Shown here: positions 7,869 through 8,391 of the stretch, in pieces
Layout: every line of letters starts with the position of its first letter
Position numbering within the stretch: position 1 is the first letter of the stretch
From: Allobrachymonas sp.
Lineage (GTDB): Bacteria > Pseudomonadota > Gammaproteobacteria > Burkholderiales > Burkholderiaceae
NCBI GenBank assembly: GCA_030529305.1
Contig: JAUMXD010000064.1
Location: forward strand, 1-8,391
Direction of reading: 5' to 3'
Length of the DNA: 8,391 nucleotides
Position numbers and translations under genes: made by a program
The notes under the pieces: generated by a model
Seen by the model: the letters and a program-made list of their open reading frames with translations, nothing else
Told to the model about the DNA's origin: nothing
Databases searched by the model: none

Positions 7869-8391
7869 ATGCCTGCTGCTTCTTCACGCCTTTTGTCTGC
7901 TGCTTGTTTGCGCGCCACGCCGGTGTGCGGCGTATTGCGTGCCCACGCTGGGCGCAGCTGGCCAGCCGTGTCACAGCGCTTCATGACCGCGGCGTTGGGG
8001 GCGGGCTTGCTCAGCCTCATCAGCCCGCCTTTGCTCGCGCAAACACTGGCAGCGCCCGAGGCGGCATCTGTCACTCACACAACGGCTGCAGCAGCTCAAG
8101 CAAGCGTGATTCCAGCCAGTGCCGCGGCCCCTGCCGACGCGGCATCCGCCCATCCGGCGATCAGCGCAGCAAACCCTGCAGCAGCACCCGAAGCCACAGC
8201 GTCTGCCCCAGCCGCGCAAGAACCCGTTCAGGAACAAGCGCCGTCCGCTTCAAATGGCCCCTCGTTCGCCATTCGCATTCAGGCCCCCAGTGACATTCGC
8301 AGCCTAGTCAACCGCTTTCTGGATTTGAAGCGCTATCAGCAAGTGCCCGATCTGGATAACGCCGAACTGCTGCGCCTGCTGGAATTGTCCG
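7869..8391 (+). CDS. tamA: TamA-like outer-membrane assembly factor, N-terminal fragment
   Basis: TamA is an Omp85-family outer-membrane barrel with periplasmic POTRA domains that, with TamB, helps insert outer-membrane proteins or move lipids. The visible 174 codons have no stop and run off the right edge. A hydrophobic segment at 38-57 (FMTAALGAGLLSLISPPLLA) looks like a signal peptide core cut near Ala57-Gln58. Residues 59-132 are a long low-complexity Ala/Pro/Ser/Gln linker. From about 133, FAIRIQAPSDIRSLVNRFLD and the following RYQQVPDLDNAELLRLLE resemble the first POTRA domain of proteobacterial TamA. The barrel is not in the window, so the call rests on this short match. The start is uncertain: ATG 7869 is the first, but GTG 7968 and ATG 7983 are also in frame. 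GTG 7968 would give a compact signal peptide with an Arg. None has a good Shine-Dalgarno sequence. Confidence 0.7.
   Translation, partial: MPAASSRLLSAACLRATPVCGVLRAHAGRSWPAVSQRFMTAALGAGLLSLISPPLLAQTLAAPEAASVTHTTAAAAQASVIPASAAAPADAASAHPAISAANPAAAPEATASAPAAQEPVQEQAPSASNGPSFAIRIQAPSDIRSLVNRFLDLKRYQQVPDLDNAELLRLLELS

Noticed and set aside
7723..7974. Extension of the rhomboid frame by 84 residues upstream
   Set aside because: The added sequence is Cys/Arg-rich and unlike a rhomboid N-terminus, and it runs through the promoter region and start of the divergent tamA-like gene.
7069..7986. Plus-strand frame of 305 codons opposite the rhomboid gene
   Set aside because: Antisense to the catalytic residues of the rhomboid. 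The product is Gln/His/Ala-rich without domains or a good ribosome binding site.

Overview
The window reads as ordinary chromosome from a GC-rich betaproteobacterium, most likely Burkholderiales and probably Comamonadaceae. That placement is inferred from protein character and codon use; I could not run a search. There are no tRNA or rRNA genes, insertion sequences, phage genes or CRISPR arrays, and I see no clearly new biological system.

Layout from left to right. (1) Bases 1-67, minus strand: the first 22 codons of sucA (2-oxoglutarate dehydrogenase E1), which runs off the left edge. (2) Bases 68-597: a 530-base divergent intergenic region with short repeats and no convincing gene. (3) Bases 598-2790, plus strand: a complete recG (branched-DNA helicase). 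(4) Bases 2791-2923: a short convergent spacer with two weak hairpins. (5) Bases 2924-6555, minus strand: an iron(III) ABC importer operon transcribed fbpA-fbpB-fbpC, encoding the periplasmic binding protein, a fused two-domain permease and the ATPase. A sigma70-like promoter with an overlapping Fur-box-like site lies about 100 bases upstream of fbpA. (6) Bases 6556-6912: the fbpA leader and promoter, then a repeat-bearing spacer with a three-copy 11-base tandem repeat. (7) Bases 6913-7722, minus strand: a rhomboid intramembrane serine protease. (8) Bases 7723-7868: a divergent promoter region with a perfect short palindrome. (9) Bases 7869-8391, plus strand: the 5' part of a tamA-like outer-membrane assembly gene (signal peptide, long Ala/Pro linker, start of the first POTRA domain), cut by the right edge.

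The one functional unit wholly inside the window is the fbpABC operon. FbpA captures ferric iron in the periplasm, FbpB forms both halves of the inner-membrane channel, and FbpC hydrolyses ATP. The Fur-like site suggests repression when iron is plentiful. Two of the three genes appear to use non-ATG starts (GTG for fbpA, TTG for fbpB), each with a well-spaced Shine-Dalgarno sequence. fbpB overlaps fbpA, and fbpC follows fbpB by 19 bases. FbpC is short for its family because the C-terminal regulatory domain is missing. The other genes are housekeeping or envelope functions with no evident link to iron uptake.
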